Notes: generated from the letters alone by a model not told the origin. A stretch of 7,692 bases of DNA from an uncultured Lachnospiraceae bacterium (GCA_910585555.1 CAJUFU010000095.1:1-7692), one strand, 5' to 3'; counted from the first letter of the stretch, positions 1-6,927 are shown. Program-made: numbers and translations.

Positions 1-41
1 ACGTTGCGAACGTATCGCTCTCCCAACTGAGCTATATCCCC
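1..41 (-). tRNA. tRNA-Ala (anticodon CGC), 5' part only, cut by the window edge
   Basis: The minus strand shows the first 41 positions of a tRNA. A 7-base acceptor strand GGGGATA (41 down to 35) is followed by TA, a D arm with stem GCTC/GAGC around loop AGTTGGGA, and an anticodon stem ATACG that begins to pair with CGT. The anticodon loop TTCGCAA places anticodon CGC at 8 down to 6, which reads the Ala codon GCG. The rest of the anticodon stem, the T arm and the 3' acceptor strand lie outside the window, so the G3-U70 alanine identity pair cannot be checked. It lies on the same strand as the sugar operon, 55 bases past the last stop codon, with no visible terminator between. Confidence 0.88.
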
Positions 42-50
42 CTAAAGAAG

Positions 51-78
51 ATTATAGCACGCAGAAAATAAAAAGCAA
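51..78 (-). promoter_or_regulatory. Probable promoter of the tRNA-Ala gene
   Basis: On the minus strand a perfect -10 box TATAAT (56 down to 51) is preceded by TGC, an extended -10 element. A TTGCTT -35-like box lies at 78 to 73 with a 16-base spacer. Transcription would start near 44, only a few bases before the mature tRNA 5' end at 41. The box positions fit a dedicated tRNA promoter; the -35 match is weaker than the -10 match. Confidence 0.65.
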
Positions 79-96
79 CAACAAATTGGAAGACAT

Positions 97-1026
97 TCAT
101 GCCTCCGCCAGTGCAAGAAGAAATTCCAAAAACCGTTCCACGCCTCCGCCGCAGTGCACAACCCCTTCGGGTCTTGCTCCTGACACCATGGAAACATCAA
201 AGAAATCCCCCTCCTTTGTGAGCTCTGTCATCATAAAGCTGTCACTTCCGAAGATTCCCTCCTCAATCCCCACGAACTCGTCTCCCCAGAAAGCACAGTC
301 CTTTGCGCTTATAACCTTATCCTCTGCAGGTGACACTGCCCCGCGCATTTCCTGCTCTCTGTCTTCCTGAATTTTCTTTAGAATAGCATCCACATTATCG
401 CTTTTGCTGCTGATGCCCACTTCCAGGTACTTGGCATCACAGGTGGGCTTTACCGCTAACCCATACTGCGCTCCGATTCTTATGGCAAGTTCCATAAGTC
501 CTTTTAACCCGCCGCCGATTCCATGACTGCGTAACTTGCCTTTGAGCAAATCCAATTCATTCTCCTGCATAAACAGATTATCCCCCCGAAAGGCCTCCGG
601 CATCAGATCAATCTTACAGTAATTGGGCCTGCTGAACACAATATCCGTATCAAAATCATATTTTTGTTTCAATGCCATATGTATTTCAAAACAAATCCTG
701 TGAATCTTCTCAAGGCAGGCAGCGTCAGGCAGCCTATCCTGGAATACATAAGGTTCCCCTTTTTGAAACCCATAGTTGAAGGCTCCTCTGCCCAGCCCCA
801 GATAGAGGTTTTCCAGTTCTTTCTCTGTAAAATACTGGGCAATGCCGCCGCCTGCTATGTTCTCGATGGTGGTGCCGCTGACGATCACCAGCTTGACGCC
901 CCTGTGCAAAAGAGGCTTCATAGCCGCTGCCGCTTCCCCCGCCGGAGCCTTCCGGGACAGCACCGCCGTGCCGTCCCAGTCAAAAAATACTGCTTTGTAG
1001 TTCTTATATTCTCTATGTCTCTCCAA
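97..1026 (-). CDS. HAD-superfamily hydrolase, C2-cap sugar-phosphatase-like; probable TTG start
   Basis: A 309-residue cytoplasmic protein with all four HAD motifs. Motif I is DWDGT with nucleophile D16 and acid/base D18. Motif II is VSGT with S50. The motif III lysine is probably K208 in SSKSDN. Motif IV is WGDE with D249 and E250. Motifs I and II are only about 30 residues apart and the large insert falls between II and III, which is the C2-cap (IIB/Cof, sucrose-phosphatase-like) layout. Beta-phosphoglucomutase, the common partner of GH65, has a C1 cap and is shorter. The likely role is dephosphorylating a sugar phosphate; the substrate is unknown. The start is chosen at a TTG 5 bases after AAGGAGG and 15 codons before motif I. 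An in-frame ATG at 1113 overlapping the GH65 stop (TAATG) would add 29 residues but has no good ribosome site. It is the last gene of the operon. Confidence 0.85.
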   Translation of the reverse strand: MERHREYKNYKAVFFDWDGTAVLSRKAPAGEAAAAMKPLLHRGVKLVIVSGTTIENIAGGGIAQYFTEKELENLYLGLGRGAFNYGFQKGEPYVFQDRLPDAACLEKIHRICFEIHMALKQKYDFDTDIVFSRPNYCKIDLMPEAFRGDNLFMQENELDLLKGKLRSHGIGGGLKGLMELAIRIGAQYGLAVKPTCDAKYLEVGISSKSDNVDAILKKIQEDREQEMRGAVSPAEDKVISAKDCAFWGDEFVGIEEGIFGSDSFMMTELTKEGDFFDVSMVSGARPEGVVHCGGGVERFLEFLLALAEA

Positions 1027-1031
1027 GTTAT

Positions 1032-1038
1032 CCTCCTT
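1032..1038 (-). promoter_or_regulatory. Ribosome binding site that decides the TTG start of the HAD gene
   Basis: AAGGAGG on the minus strand is followed by the 5-base spacer ATAAC and TTG (1026-1024). No ATG in the correct frame lies between this site and the DWDGT motif. The two in-frame upstream ATGs (1113 and, inside the GH65 gene, 1122) lack a comparable Shine-Dalgarno match. Confidence 0.7.
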
Positions 1039-1112
1039 CTGCCGCCCCGCTGTCTGTCTGCGAAAACCAGTCCATGCAGGCGGCACCCTTCCTTCAACAT
1101 GTTGTCTTTCCA

Positions 1113-3560
1113 TTATAAGCATCGAAAGACAAAACAGGCTTCGCCGCCTTCTTCCAGTTCTACCTTTTCCCCATAAACAGTAAAGTCTATTTTCCCCCCG
1201 GGATTGTAACATTTGATCAGAGAAAAAACCGCCTCTTTATCCGTCACGGACACGCCCAATACACAGCCCCGATATTTTACTTTGAAGGAATAGCTTTCCC
1301 AGGCTTTTGGCAATACCGGCGCAAAGCGCAGTACCCCGCCCTGACAGCGCATTCCGCCAAAACCGTTCACCACCGCCTGCCAGGTGCCCGCCATATTGGC
1401 CGCATGAATGCCCGCATAGAAGTTATTATGATAATCGTCCAAATCCATCCGCGCCGACTGCATGAAGTATGCATAAGCTTCCTCCACATAGCCGATGCCG
1501 CAGGCCACAATCCCAAAGATACAGGTAGAGAGGGAGGAATGGTGCAAGGTCACCTCTTTGTAGAAGTCATAGTTCCTCCTGATCTCTTCTTGGGTAAAAA
1601 GATTGCTGTGCAGGTACAGCCCCAGCACGGCGTCCGCCTGTTTGGACATCCGATGGCGCATGATGAACAAGGGATGGTAATTCTCATAAAGCCAGGCCCT
1701 CTTCTCTGCCGGAATCTTCTCCTCATCCCAGGGCTTTCTCATCAGGAAACCGTCGTCCATAGGGTAAATCCCACGCTTTTCCTCATAGGGGAAATACATC
1801 TTCTCCACAATCTCATCCCACAACGTCAGCTCGCTTTCTGCAAAGCCAATCTTTTCCTGCAGTCTCTCGTATGCCGCCGGCTCCTCCTTCCTAAGCCGCC
1901 GCAGGGCCTGCGCCGCATCCCGCAGATGCTCCCTGGCCATCAGGTTGGTATAAAAGTTGTTGTCCACCAACACATTGTATTCATCCGGCCCTGTCACACA
2001 GCAAATGCAGTACTTTCCCCCTTTGCATTCGGCAAAGCTCCCCACATCCGCCCAGATTCTGGCCGTCTCAGCCAACAGCTCTGCGCCTTTTTCTATCCAA
2101 TACTCCTTATCCCCCGTCACCTGCAAGTATAAGGAGAGGGCATAGGCAATGTCCGCGTTGATATGATACTGGGCAGTCCCCAGTGGATAGTAGGTGGACG
2201 CTTCCTCCCCGTTGATGGTCCGCCAGGGAAACAGTGCCCCTTTGTCATGCCCCAGTACCCGTGCCCGCGCCCTGGCCTGTTCAAGTGTGTGATACCTATA
2301 GTCCAGCAGCTTTTTAGCCGTCTCCGGCTCCGTGTAAATCAGCATTGGCAGTACATACATCTCCGTATCCCAAAAGTAGTGTCCCTCGTAGCCTTCCCCG
2401 GATAAGCCCTTGGCTCCCATGCCGGTCTTACCGCTTCTGCCCGCCGACTGGAAAATATGGAACTGGTTGAAGCGCAGTCCCTGCACCAAGGCACTGCCGT
2501 CCGCCGCCTCTATCCCAATATCCGCAATCTCCCAGAACTTGGCAAGACACTCTGCCTGCAGCTGTTCCAACTTCTCATAACCGGTCTCCCCAGCTCTTTG
2601 TAATTCCCGGTGCACAAAGCCTTTCAGCGCCTCCCGGTCCATATCCAGAGAGGTGGCGTAGCAGATCATCTTATCCAGAATGACCCTTTCTCCCCTGGCG
2701 GCTTCCGTCTCCAACACACAGACGGCTTCCAGCTCTCCCTCAGTCTGCTCCCTGCAGACATCTCGGTCTTCGGCCCGCCTCTCACTCTGTCCCCCGGAGA
2801 GCACTTCCCGGTCCCCGCCGCTCCCCGGCGCCCTCCCGGAATCCTCCTGCACATTCAGCCTGTGACTACTGCCGCACCCCACCGTAAGCCGGCTGGTCTG
2901 CGTTGTGCCCTCATAATAAAGAAGGTTCTGTTCCCGCTCCAATCGTTCCATTTCCAGTTTCCGCCCGAAGGGACCGTAGTCCACAATGGGGTTGGTCTTC
3001 CTGGTATGATTCTCCACATCCGCCTGCAGCTTGGATACGAACCGCACCTTCCCTGTAAAATTCAAAGGTGTCACCTCATACCGGGCAGCCATGATATGCT
3101 CCATGGCAAAAGATACCAGCCGCTTCGTCCTGATCCGCACTGCTTTTCCAGAAGGAGACGTCCACACAAGGCTTCTTTCCAGAAATCCCTCTTTCATATG
3201 CAGCACCCGGGCATACTCTGTGACACACCCCCGCTCCATATGAAATTCCTCCCCATCAATGAAAAGCTTCGTCTCTTTTAAATTGGGCAGGTTCAATAAG
3301 GATTGACTGTATGCCGGAGAACCGAAGTTGGCCTCCCCGTACCGAATTTTCTCACTCTCATAAAACCCGTTCACGAAGTTCCCCTCAAGCCCCGTATCCA
3401 CATCAAAATCATAGGCTTCCTCAAAAGTACCCCTGGTGCCGATATACCCATTGGACAAAGAAAACGTGGTCTCATTGCGGTAATTCGTCTTCCTGTCAAA
3501 CGCCTCTTCCGTAACCGTCCACTCCGCAACCGGATAAATAGGTTTCTTGCCTGTAATCAT
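1113..3560 (-). CDS. GH65 family glycoside phosphorylase (maltose/kojibiose/nigerose/trehalose phosphorylase type)
   Basis: An 815-residue cytoplasmic enzyme. Known members cleave an alpha-glucoside with phosphate, inverting the anomeric carbon, to give beta-glucose 1-phosphate and an acceptor. An N-terminal beta-sandwich (about residues 1-310) precedes an (alpha/alpha)6 barrel. Recognisable family motifs are FWDTE at 396-400, the segment around GEEASTYYPLGTAQYHINAD (451-470), GPDEYN at 524-529 with the probable general acid E527, KQAD at 640-643, and the phosphate-binding type loop HHSSLS at 673-678. That loop argues for a phosphorylase rather than a hydrolase. The acceptor sugar cannot be read from the sequence. 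It is somewhat longer than the usual 750-790 residues because of a hydrophilic, GC-rich insertion at about 233-277. The ATG follows GGGAGG by 5 bases and starts 27 bases after the second permease gene. Confidence 0.93.
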   Translation of the reverse strand: MITGKKPIYPVAEWTVTEEAFDRKTNYRNETTFSLSNGYIGTRGTFEEAYDFDVDTGLEGNFVNGFYESEKIRYGEANFGSPAYSQSLLNLPNLKETKLFIDGEEFHMERGCVTEYARVLHMKEGFLERSLVWTSPSGKAVRIRTKRLVSFAMEHIMAARYEVTPLNFTGKVRFVSKLQADVENHTRKTNPIVDYGPFGRKLEMERLEREQNLLYYEGTTQTSRLTVGCGSSHRLNVQEDSGRAPGSGGDREVLSGGQSERRAEDRDVCREQTEGELEAVCVLETEAARGERVILDKMICYATSLDMDREALKGFVHRELQRAGETGYEKLEQLQAECLAKFWEIADIGIEAADGSALVQGLRFNQFHIFQSAGRSGKTGMGAKGLSGEGYEGHYFWDTEMYVLPMLIYTEPETAKKLLDYRYHTLEQARARARVLGHDKGALFPWRTINGEEASTYYPLGTAQYHINADIAYALSLYLQVTGDKEYWIEKGAELLAETARIWADVGSFAECKGGKYCICCVTGPDEYNVLVDNNFYTNLMAREHLRDAAQALRRLRKEEPAAYERLQEKIGFAESELTLWDEIVEKMYFPYEEKRGIYPMDDGFLMRKPWDEEKIPAEKRAWLYENYHPLFIMRHRMSKQADAVLGLYLHSNLFTQEEIRRNYDFYKEVTLHHSSLSTCIFGIVACGIGYVEEAYAYFMQSARMDLDDYHNNFYAGIHAANMAGTWQAVVNGFGGMRCQGGVLRFAPVLPKAWESYSFKVKYRGCVLGVSVTDKEAVFSLIKCYNPGGKIDFTVYGEKVELEEGGEACFVFRCL

Positions 3561-3587
3561 AATAACCTCCCTCTCTTACAATACTTC

Positions 3588-4430
3588 TTACCCTTTCACT
3601 GCTCCTGCCGTCAAACTCTCCACCACCTGCTTTTGCAGAACGATAAACAACAGAATGGTGGGCAGTACCGTCATCACCACCGCCGCAAACAGCGCCGAAT
3701 AGTTATTGGCAAAGGTTCCCATATAATAATTCAGGGCAATGGGCACTGTTCTTGCCGAGTCCCCGCTGGTCAGCATCAGTGCGAAATAGAACTCATTCCA
3801 GGTATTGATAAACTGTAACAGCGCTATGGTCACCAGCCCCGGCTTGGCTAACGGCAGAATGATACGCAGGAATGTCTGCAGGAAAGAAGCCCCGTCAATA
3901 TAGGCGGATTCCTCCAATGCTGTAGAGATTGTCTTATAATAACTGACCATCACAAAGAACGACATGGGAATGCCCATGGCCGAATACACGATGACCAGCC
4001 CTGCCTTAGTGTCAAAAATATGCAGCTTTTGAAAGATGGCAAACAGCGGCTGTGAGATGGCCTGGGCAGGTAGCATAAGAGACGCTGAAATCAAAAGTAC
4101 GATGAACGTTTTTAACTTAAAACGGAATCTGGAAATGATATAAGCGCACATGGCCACCAAAATTACCGTTACCAACACACTGATGCCCACGATAATGACA
4201 CTGTTCAAAAAGTATCTGGCAATCGGGGCATATTGAAAAGCTGCCCTGTAATTATCCAGGTTAAAAGAGGAGGGCCAGGAAAGGGCAGAAGAATTGATTT
4301 CCGCATAGGTCTTAAATGAACTAAGTCCCGCCCACAGAATGGGCCCCACCGCCAGCAGTGTAAAAAAGATCAGAAACAGATATTTTGCAATTTTAGCCGC
4401 ATAAAGAACGCCTTGTGGTGTTTTTTTCAT
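3588..4430 (-). CDS. Carbohydrate ABC transporter permease, MalG/UgpE-like (CUT1)
   Basis: A 280-residue inner-membrane protein with about six hydrophobic segments, at roughly residues 15-37, 74-99, 108-125, 143-163, 197-218 and 247-266. The cytoplasmic EAA loop that contacts the ATPase runs from E174 (ESAYIDG) to LP at 192-193, and WNEF follows at 211-214, as in MalG-type permeases. The length is normal. It pairs with the permease encoded just upstream to form the translocation pore. Its ATG directly abuts the upstream TAG (TAGATG), so translation is probably coupled; a GGAGG lies 11 bases upstream inside the previous gene. The substrate is inferred to be the oligosaccharide handled by the downstream GH65 enzyme. 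Confidence 0.95.
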   Translation of the reverse strand: MKKTPQGVLYAAKIAKYLFLIFFTLLAVGPILWAGLSSFKTYAEINSSALSWPSSFNLDNYRAAFQYAPIARYFLNSVIIVGISVLVTVILVAMCAYIISRFRFKLKTFIVLLISASLMLPAQAISQPLFAIFQKLHIFDTKAGLVIVYSAMGIPMSFFVMVSYYKTISTALEESAYIDGASFLQTFLRIILPLAKPGLVTIALLQFINTWNEFYFALMLTSGDSARTVPIALNYYMGTFANNYSALFAAVVMTVLPTILLFIVLQKQVVESLTAGAVKG

Positions 4431-5318
4431 CTATCTTCCATCCTCCTCTCCGGCTTTTGTCATAAACAGACGTTGTATCAAGAGCACCAGTGAAATGCCG
4501 ATCACAATCTGAATCACCCCCACAGCATTGGCTTTGCCATAATTATTTTCTAGGGTCGCCGCCTTATACAGATAGATTGGCAGATTTAAGGTACTGCTGC
4601 CGGGACCGCCCTTTGTGGTCATATAGATAATGTCAAACTGAGACACCATAGCCACAGAGGCAAGGGTAACGCAAGTACCAAAAATATTTTTCATCAGCGG
4701 CAGTGTAATATACCGGTCCACCTGCCATGGCTTCGCCCCATCCACCCGGGCAGCCTCATAGATTTCCTGATCTATCGCCCCCATTTCCGCCAGGAAAATG
4801 ATGGTGTTAAAACCGGAATACAGAATCCAGGTAAAGGTGACTGTCCAGAATGCATATTTGGAATTGCCAAACAGATTGGGCACCTGCCCCATATCCATCC
4901 CCAGCTTTTCCCACAAGGGCTTTACCACACCGAAACTGGGATTTAACAGCAGGGTAAACATCACGCCGGTTGCCGCCGTAGGCACGATATTCGGAATCAT
5001 ATAGGCCGTCCGCACAATCTTCCAGCCCCTGGGCTTCCTTCTGAGTACCAGCGCCATCATAAGTCCCAGCGTCACATGGAACGTGGACTGTAAGAATACC
5101 CAGACCAGTGTGTTCTTAATAGATATCCGAAACCCCTCGTCCCCGAAGATTGCCACAAAATTCTTAAGTCCCGTAAATTCCGGGGGCGAAAAAGTGGTAT
5201 AGTCACATAAAGAGGTATACAGCACCGTCACAATCGGCGCCGCATAGACAAGGGCAAACAGCAGCATACACGGAACGGTAAACAGGGTAATCCACAGCCC
5301 TTTATTTTTAATCCTCAT
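4431..5318 (-). CDS. Carbohydrate ABC transporter permease, MalF/UgpA-like (CUT1)
   Basis: A 295-residue inner-membrane protein with about six membrane segments; the first is at about residues 9-35. The EAA loop is complete: E188-A-A, G194, I204 and LP at 206-207. The Y-TTKGGPG region near 232-240 is typical of MalF/UgpA-type sugar permeases. Unlike E. coli MalF it has no long periplasmic domain, which is usual in Gram-positive members. The ATG follows AGGAG by 7 bases. A 70-base gap containing a stem-loop separates it from the binding-protein gene, and the next permease gene abuts its stop codon. It is the first of the two pore subunits. Confidence 0.95.
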   Translation of the reverse strand: MRIKNKGLWITLFTVPCMLLFALVYAAPIVTVLYTSLCDYTTFSPPEFTGLKNFVAIFGDEGFRISIKNTLVWVFLQSTFHVTLGLMMALVLRRKPRGWKIVRTAYMIPNIVPTAATGVMFTLLLNPSFGVVKPLWEKLGMDMGQVPNLFGNSKYAFWTVTFTWILYSGFNTIIFLAEMGAIDQEIYEAARVDGAKPWQVDRYITLPLMKNIFGTCVTLASVAMVSQFDIIYMTTKGGPGSSTLNLPIYLYKAATLENNYGKANAVGVIQIVIGISLVLLIQRLFMTKAGEEDGR

Positions 5319-5358
5319 GAACCTTCTCCTTCCCGATACATTGGTTTTTTAAAAGCGA

Positions 5359-5380
5359 GAGGGCTGTCAAAGCAGCCCCC
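5359..5380 (-). terminator. Stem-loop between binding protein and permease genes (leaky terminator or mRNA-stabilising hairpin)
   Basis: On the minus strand GGGGGCTG (5380-5373) pairs with CAGCCCTC (5366-5359) around loop CTTTGA. That is 8 pairs including one G-U, starting 8 bases after the binding-protein stop codon. The following sequence has only four T residues, after TCGC, so complete termination is doubtful. Comparable hairpins after malE-type genes protect or attenuate the transcript so that the binding protein is made in excess over the permeases. Confidence 0.6.
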
Positions 5381-5388
5381 GCCATACT

Positions 5389-6768
5389 CTATTCCTGATT
5401 TTTCTTAGCTGATTCGGACAGCTTATCGCAAAACTCTTCCGGTGTGATATTTCCATAGGCAAGCTCAGGAAGTTCTGTGGAAAAAGTATCTATGGTATTC
5501 TGATACCAGTAAGCCTGATTCTGGCCGTAAGTGACTTTCGCCTGATTCTGAATCTCCAGCACCTGTGCCATCAGCGGATCGCTCTCGGTCAGGGCAGAGG
5601 GAATCTCAAGATCATTGGACACCGGCTGTAAGCCTGTCATCTCCAGCGCTTTGATCTGGTTCTCGGGCTTTGTCTCGAATTTCAGGAAATCAACGGCCGC
5701 CTTAATCTTCTCTTCCTCCGAAGCACCTACCATATCGCCGGGTGTGGGCACCATTTCCATACCGTTTCCGGGCATCAGCATGATACCGACCTTGTCATAA
5801 AATCCTTCCGGCGCCTTCTCTGTCTCAGAAAAATCCGGTATCATCCAAGGACCGTTGGGGAACATTGCCACCTCCCCATTGAAGAAATGTGTTGCCATCG
5901 GGTCATATTTGCCGCCCACTGCATCCGCCGTGGTATATTCCTGGAACATTCTCTGCACTGTCTGCGCCGCCTCAACTACCTCCGGCGTATTAAAATCTGT
6001 GGGATACATACTGTTCATCCACTGATTTCCCGCTTCCCCGTTGGTGCCGATTAACGCGCTCATCCACAGATTGGTCAGCCATCCGGAATCCGCCGTATCC
6101 ATGCCTACCGGTGTGATGCCGGCCGCTTTCAATTTGTCACAGGCTTCAAAGAAACTATCCCAGTCTGCATAGGCTGTTTCCGGCGCCTCAATACCCGCCT
6201 GTGCAAACAAATCTTTATTATAGTAGATATAGGATATTTCTTTGGAAACCGGCACACCATATATCTTCCCATCCACCGTATTAAATTCCAAAGATGTCTC
6301 GTCAAACAGGGCTTTCCACTCAGGGTCTGCATCGAAATATGGTGTCAGGTCCGCCACTTTTCCTGATTTCGCCGCCAGTTCCGTGATATTGTTTCCGCCG
6401 TTGAACACGATATCCGGAAGATCTCCGCTGGAGATCAGCAGCTTGATTTTCTGGTTAAAAGCATCTGTTGTGGGTATCTCCTCAAAGTGAAATTCCACGT
6501 TCTTGCCTTCCTCCGTCTGCTGGAAAGCCTCAAACAGATACGCATAGTATTCCGCCGCATAGTCCGTTCCCACGTGATAGTTAATCACATCAAGCACAAT
6601 CTTTTCATCGGAAGAAGTCTCCCCGCCCTGCGCCGTTGTCTCATCTGCTTTCGTCTGCTGCGGCGCACTGCTTTCGCCGCCCCCAGTGTTCCCGCAGGCT
6701 GTCAGCCCAAACACCATCAAGCCGCTGAGCGCCAGCCCTAAAACTCTGTTTCCTGTCTTCTTTTTCAT
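5389..6768 (-). CDS. Extracellular sugar-binding lipoprotein of a CUT1 ABC transporter
   Basis: A 459-residue secreted lipoprotein. The N-terminus has KKK followed by a hydrophobic core and the lipobox LTAC, giving lipidated C25. A flexible linker rich in Gly, Ser, Thr, Gln and Glu (about 26-55) tethers the domain to the outside of the membrane. The rest matches the family 1 extracellular solute-binding fold: GDLPDIVFNGG near 121-131, the GKIYGVPVS segment near 175-183, FNGEVAMFPNGPW near 300 and TGLQPVS near the C-terminus. It should capture the sugar and deliver it to the two permeases encoded next. The ATG at 6768 follows AGGG by 7 bases. An in-frame upstream extension to 6855 is rejected because it would bury the signal peptide and has no ribosome site. 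It is the first gene of the operon, and probably the most highly expressed. Confidence 0.96.
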   Translation of the reverse strand: MKKKTGNRVLGLALSGLMVFGLTACGNTGGGESSAPQQTKADETTAQGGETSSDEKIVLDVINYHVGTDYAAEYYAYLFEAFQQTEEGKNVEFHFEEIPTTDAFNQKIKLLISSGDLPDIVFNGGNNITELAAKSGKVADLTPYFDADPEWKALFDETSLEFNTVDGKIYGVPVSKEISYIYYNKDLFAQAGIEAPETAYADWDSFFEACDKLKAAGITPVGMDTADSGWLTNLWMSALIGTNGEAGNQWMNSMYPTDFNTPEVVEAAQTVQRMFQEYTTADAVGGKYDPMATHFFNGEVAMFPNGPWMIPDFSETEKAPEGFYDKVGIMLMPGNGMEMVPTPGDMVGASEEEKIKAAVDFLKFETKPENQIKALEMTGLQPVSNDLEIPSALTESDPLMAQVLEIQNQAKVTYGQNQAYWYQNTIDTFSTELPELAYGNITPEEFCDKLSESAKKNQE

Positions 6769-6796
6769 ATGTTTTCCCTCATTTCTGCGCTGCTTT

Positions 6797-6900
6797 TGCC
6801 TAAATCTATCCAGGCAGTGAATATGACCACTCTGTGCCAGACAGCGCTTTGGCACAAATCCTGCGGCCGCTTGGCAGAGCCTGCTTAAGAGTTGTCCGCA
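6797..6900 (-). other. Structured leader of the binding-protein transcript: three inverted repeats
   Basis: Reading the minus strand, three hairpins follow one another. The first has outer arms TGCGG (6900-6896) and CCGCA (6866-6862) enclosing GCAG-GCT-CTGC (6884-6874). The second has perfect 7-base arms TGTGCCA (6856-6850) and TGGCACA (6839-6833) with a 10-base loop. The third has 5-base arms TGCCT (6816-6812) and AGGCA (6801-6797). None has a T-run after it, so they are not simple terminators. I recognise no known riboswitch family. The second repeat could instead be a DNA operator. Confidence 0.45.
6839..6852 (-). promoter_or_regulatory. Weak candidate catabolite-responsive element (cre-like)
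   Basis: The minus strand reads CCAAAGCGCTGTCT. It contains the core AAAGCGCT of the CcpA cre consensus, and 10 of 14 bases match TGAAAGCGCTTTCA. The outer TG and CA positions do not match. It lies about 70-80 bases after the predicted transcription start, a location compatible with roadblock repression. It may simply be the loop of the second leader hairpin. Confidence 0.2.
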
Positions 6901-6927
6901 AGAATGTCTGTTTGCTGTGATAAGGAA

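Noticed and set aside
918..1100. Minus-strand 60-codon frame between the GH65 and HAD genes
   Set aside because: Out of frame with the HAD motifs and overlaps its start region; Arg-rich shadow translation.
1027..1112. Possible hairpin GCCGCC...GGCGGC in the GH65-HAD gap
   Set aside because: Six pairs around a loop of more than 30 bases with no T-run; too weak to call a terminator or attenuator.
664..1176. Plus-strand open frame of 170 codons
   Set aside because: Antisense to the HAD gene and the GH65 3' end; low-complexity composition at its end.
1404..2132. Long plus-strand open frame opposite the GH65 gene (242 codons)
   Set aside because: Antisense shadow of a well-supported GH65 coding region; no recognisable domains and no ribosome site.
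2610..3281. Plus-strand open frame of 223 codons over the GC-rich GH65 insertion
   Set aside because: The C-rich plus strand has few stop codons; the protein is Pro/His/Leu-rich without family features.
3303..3818. Plus-strand open frame of 171 codons across the GH65 and permease boundary
   Set aside because: Spans two real minus-strand genes in antisense; rich in His, Arg and Gln with no motif.
6769..6855. 29-residue N-terminal extension of the binding protein from an upstream ATG
   Set aside because: It would place charged sequence before the signal peptide, starts inside a hairpin, and lacks a ribosome site, while the ATG at 6768 has one.
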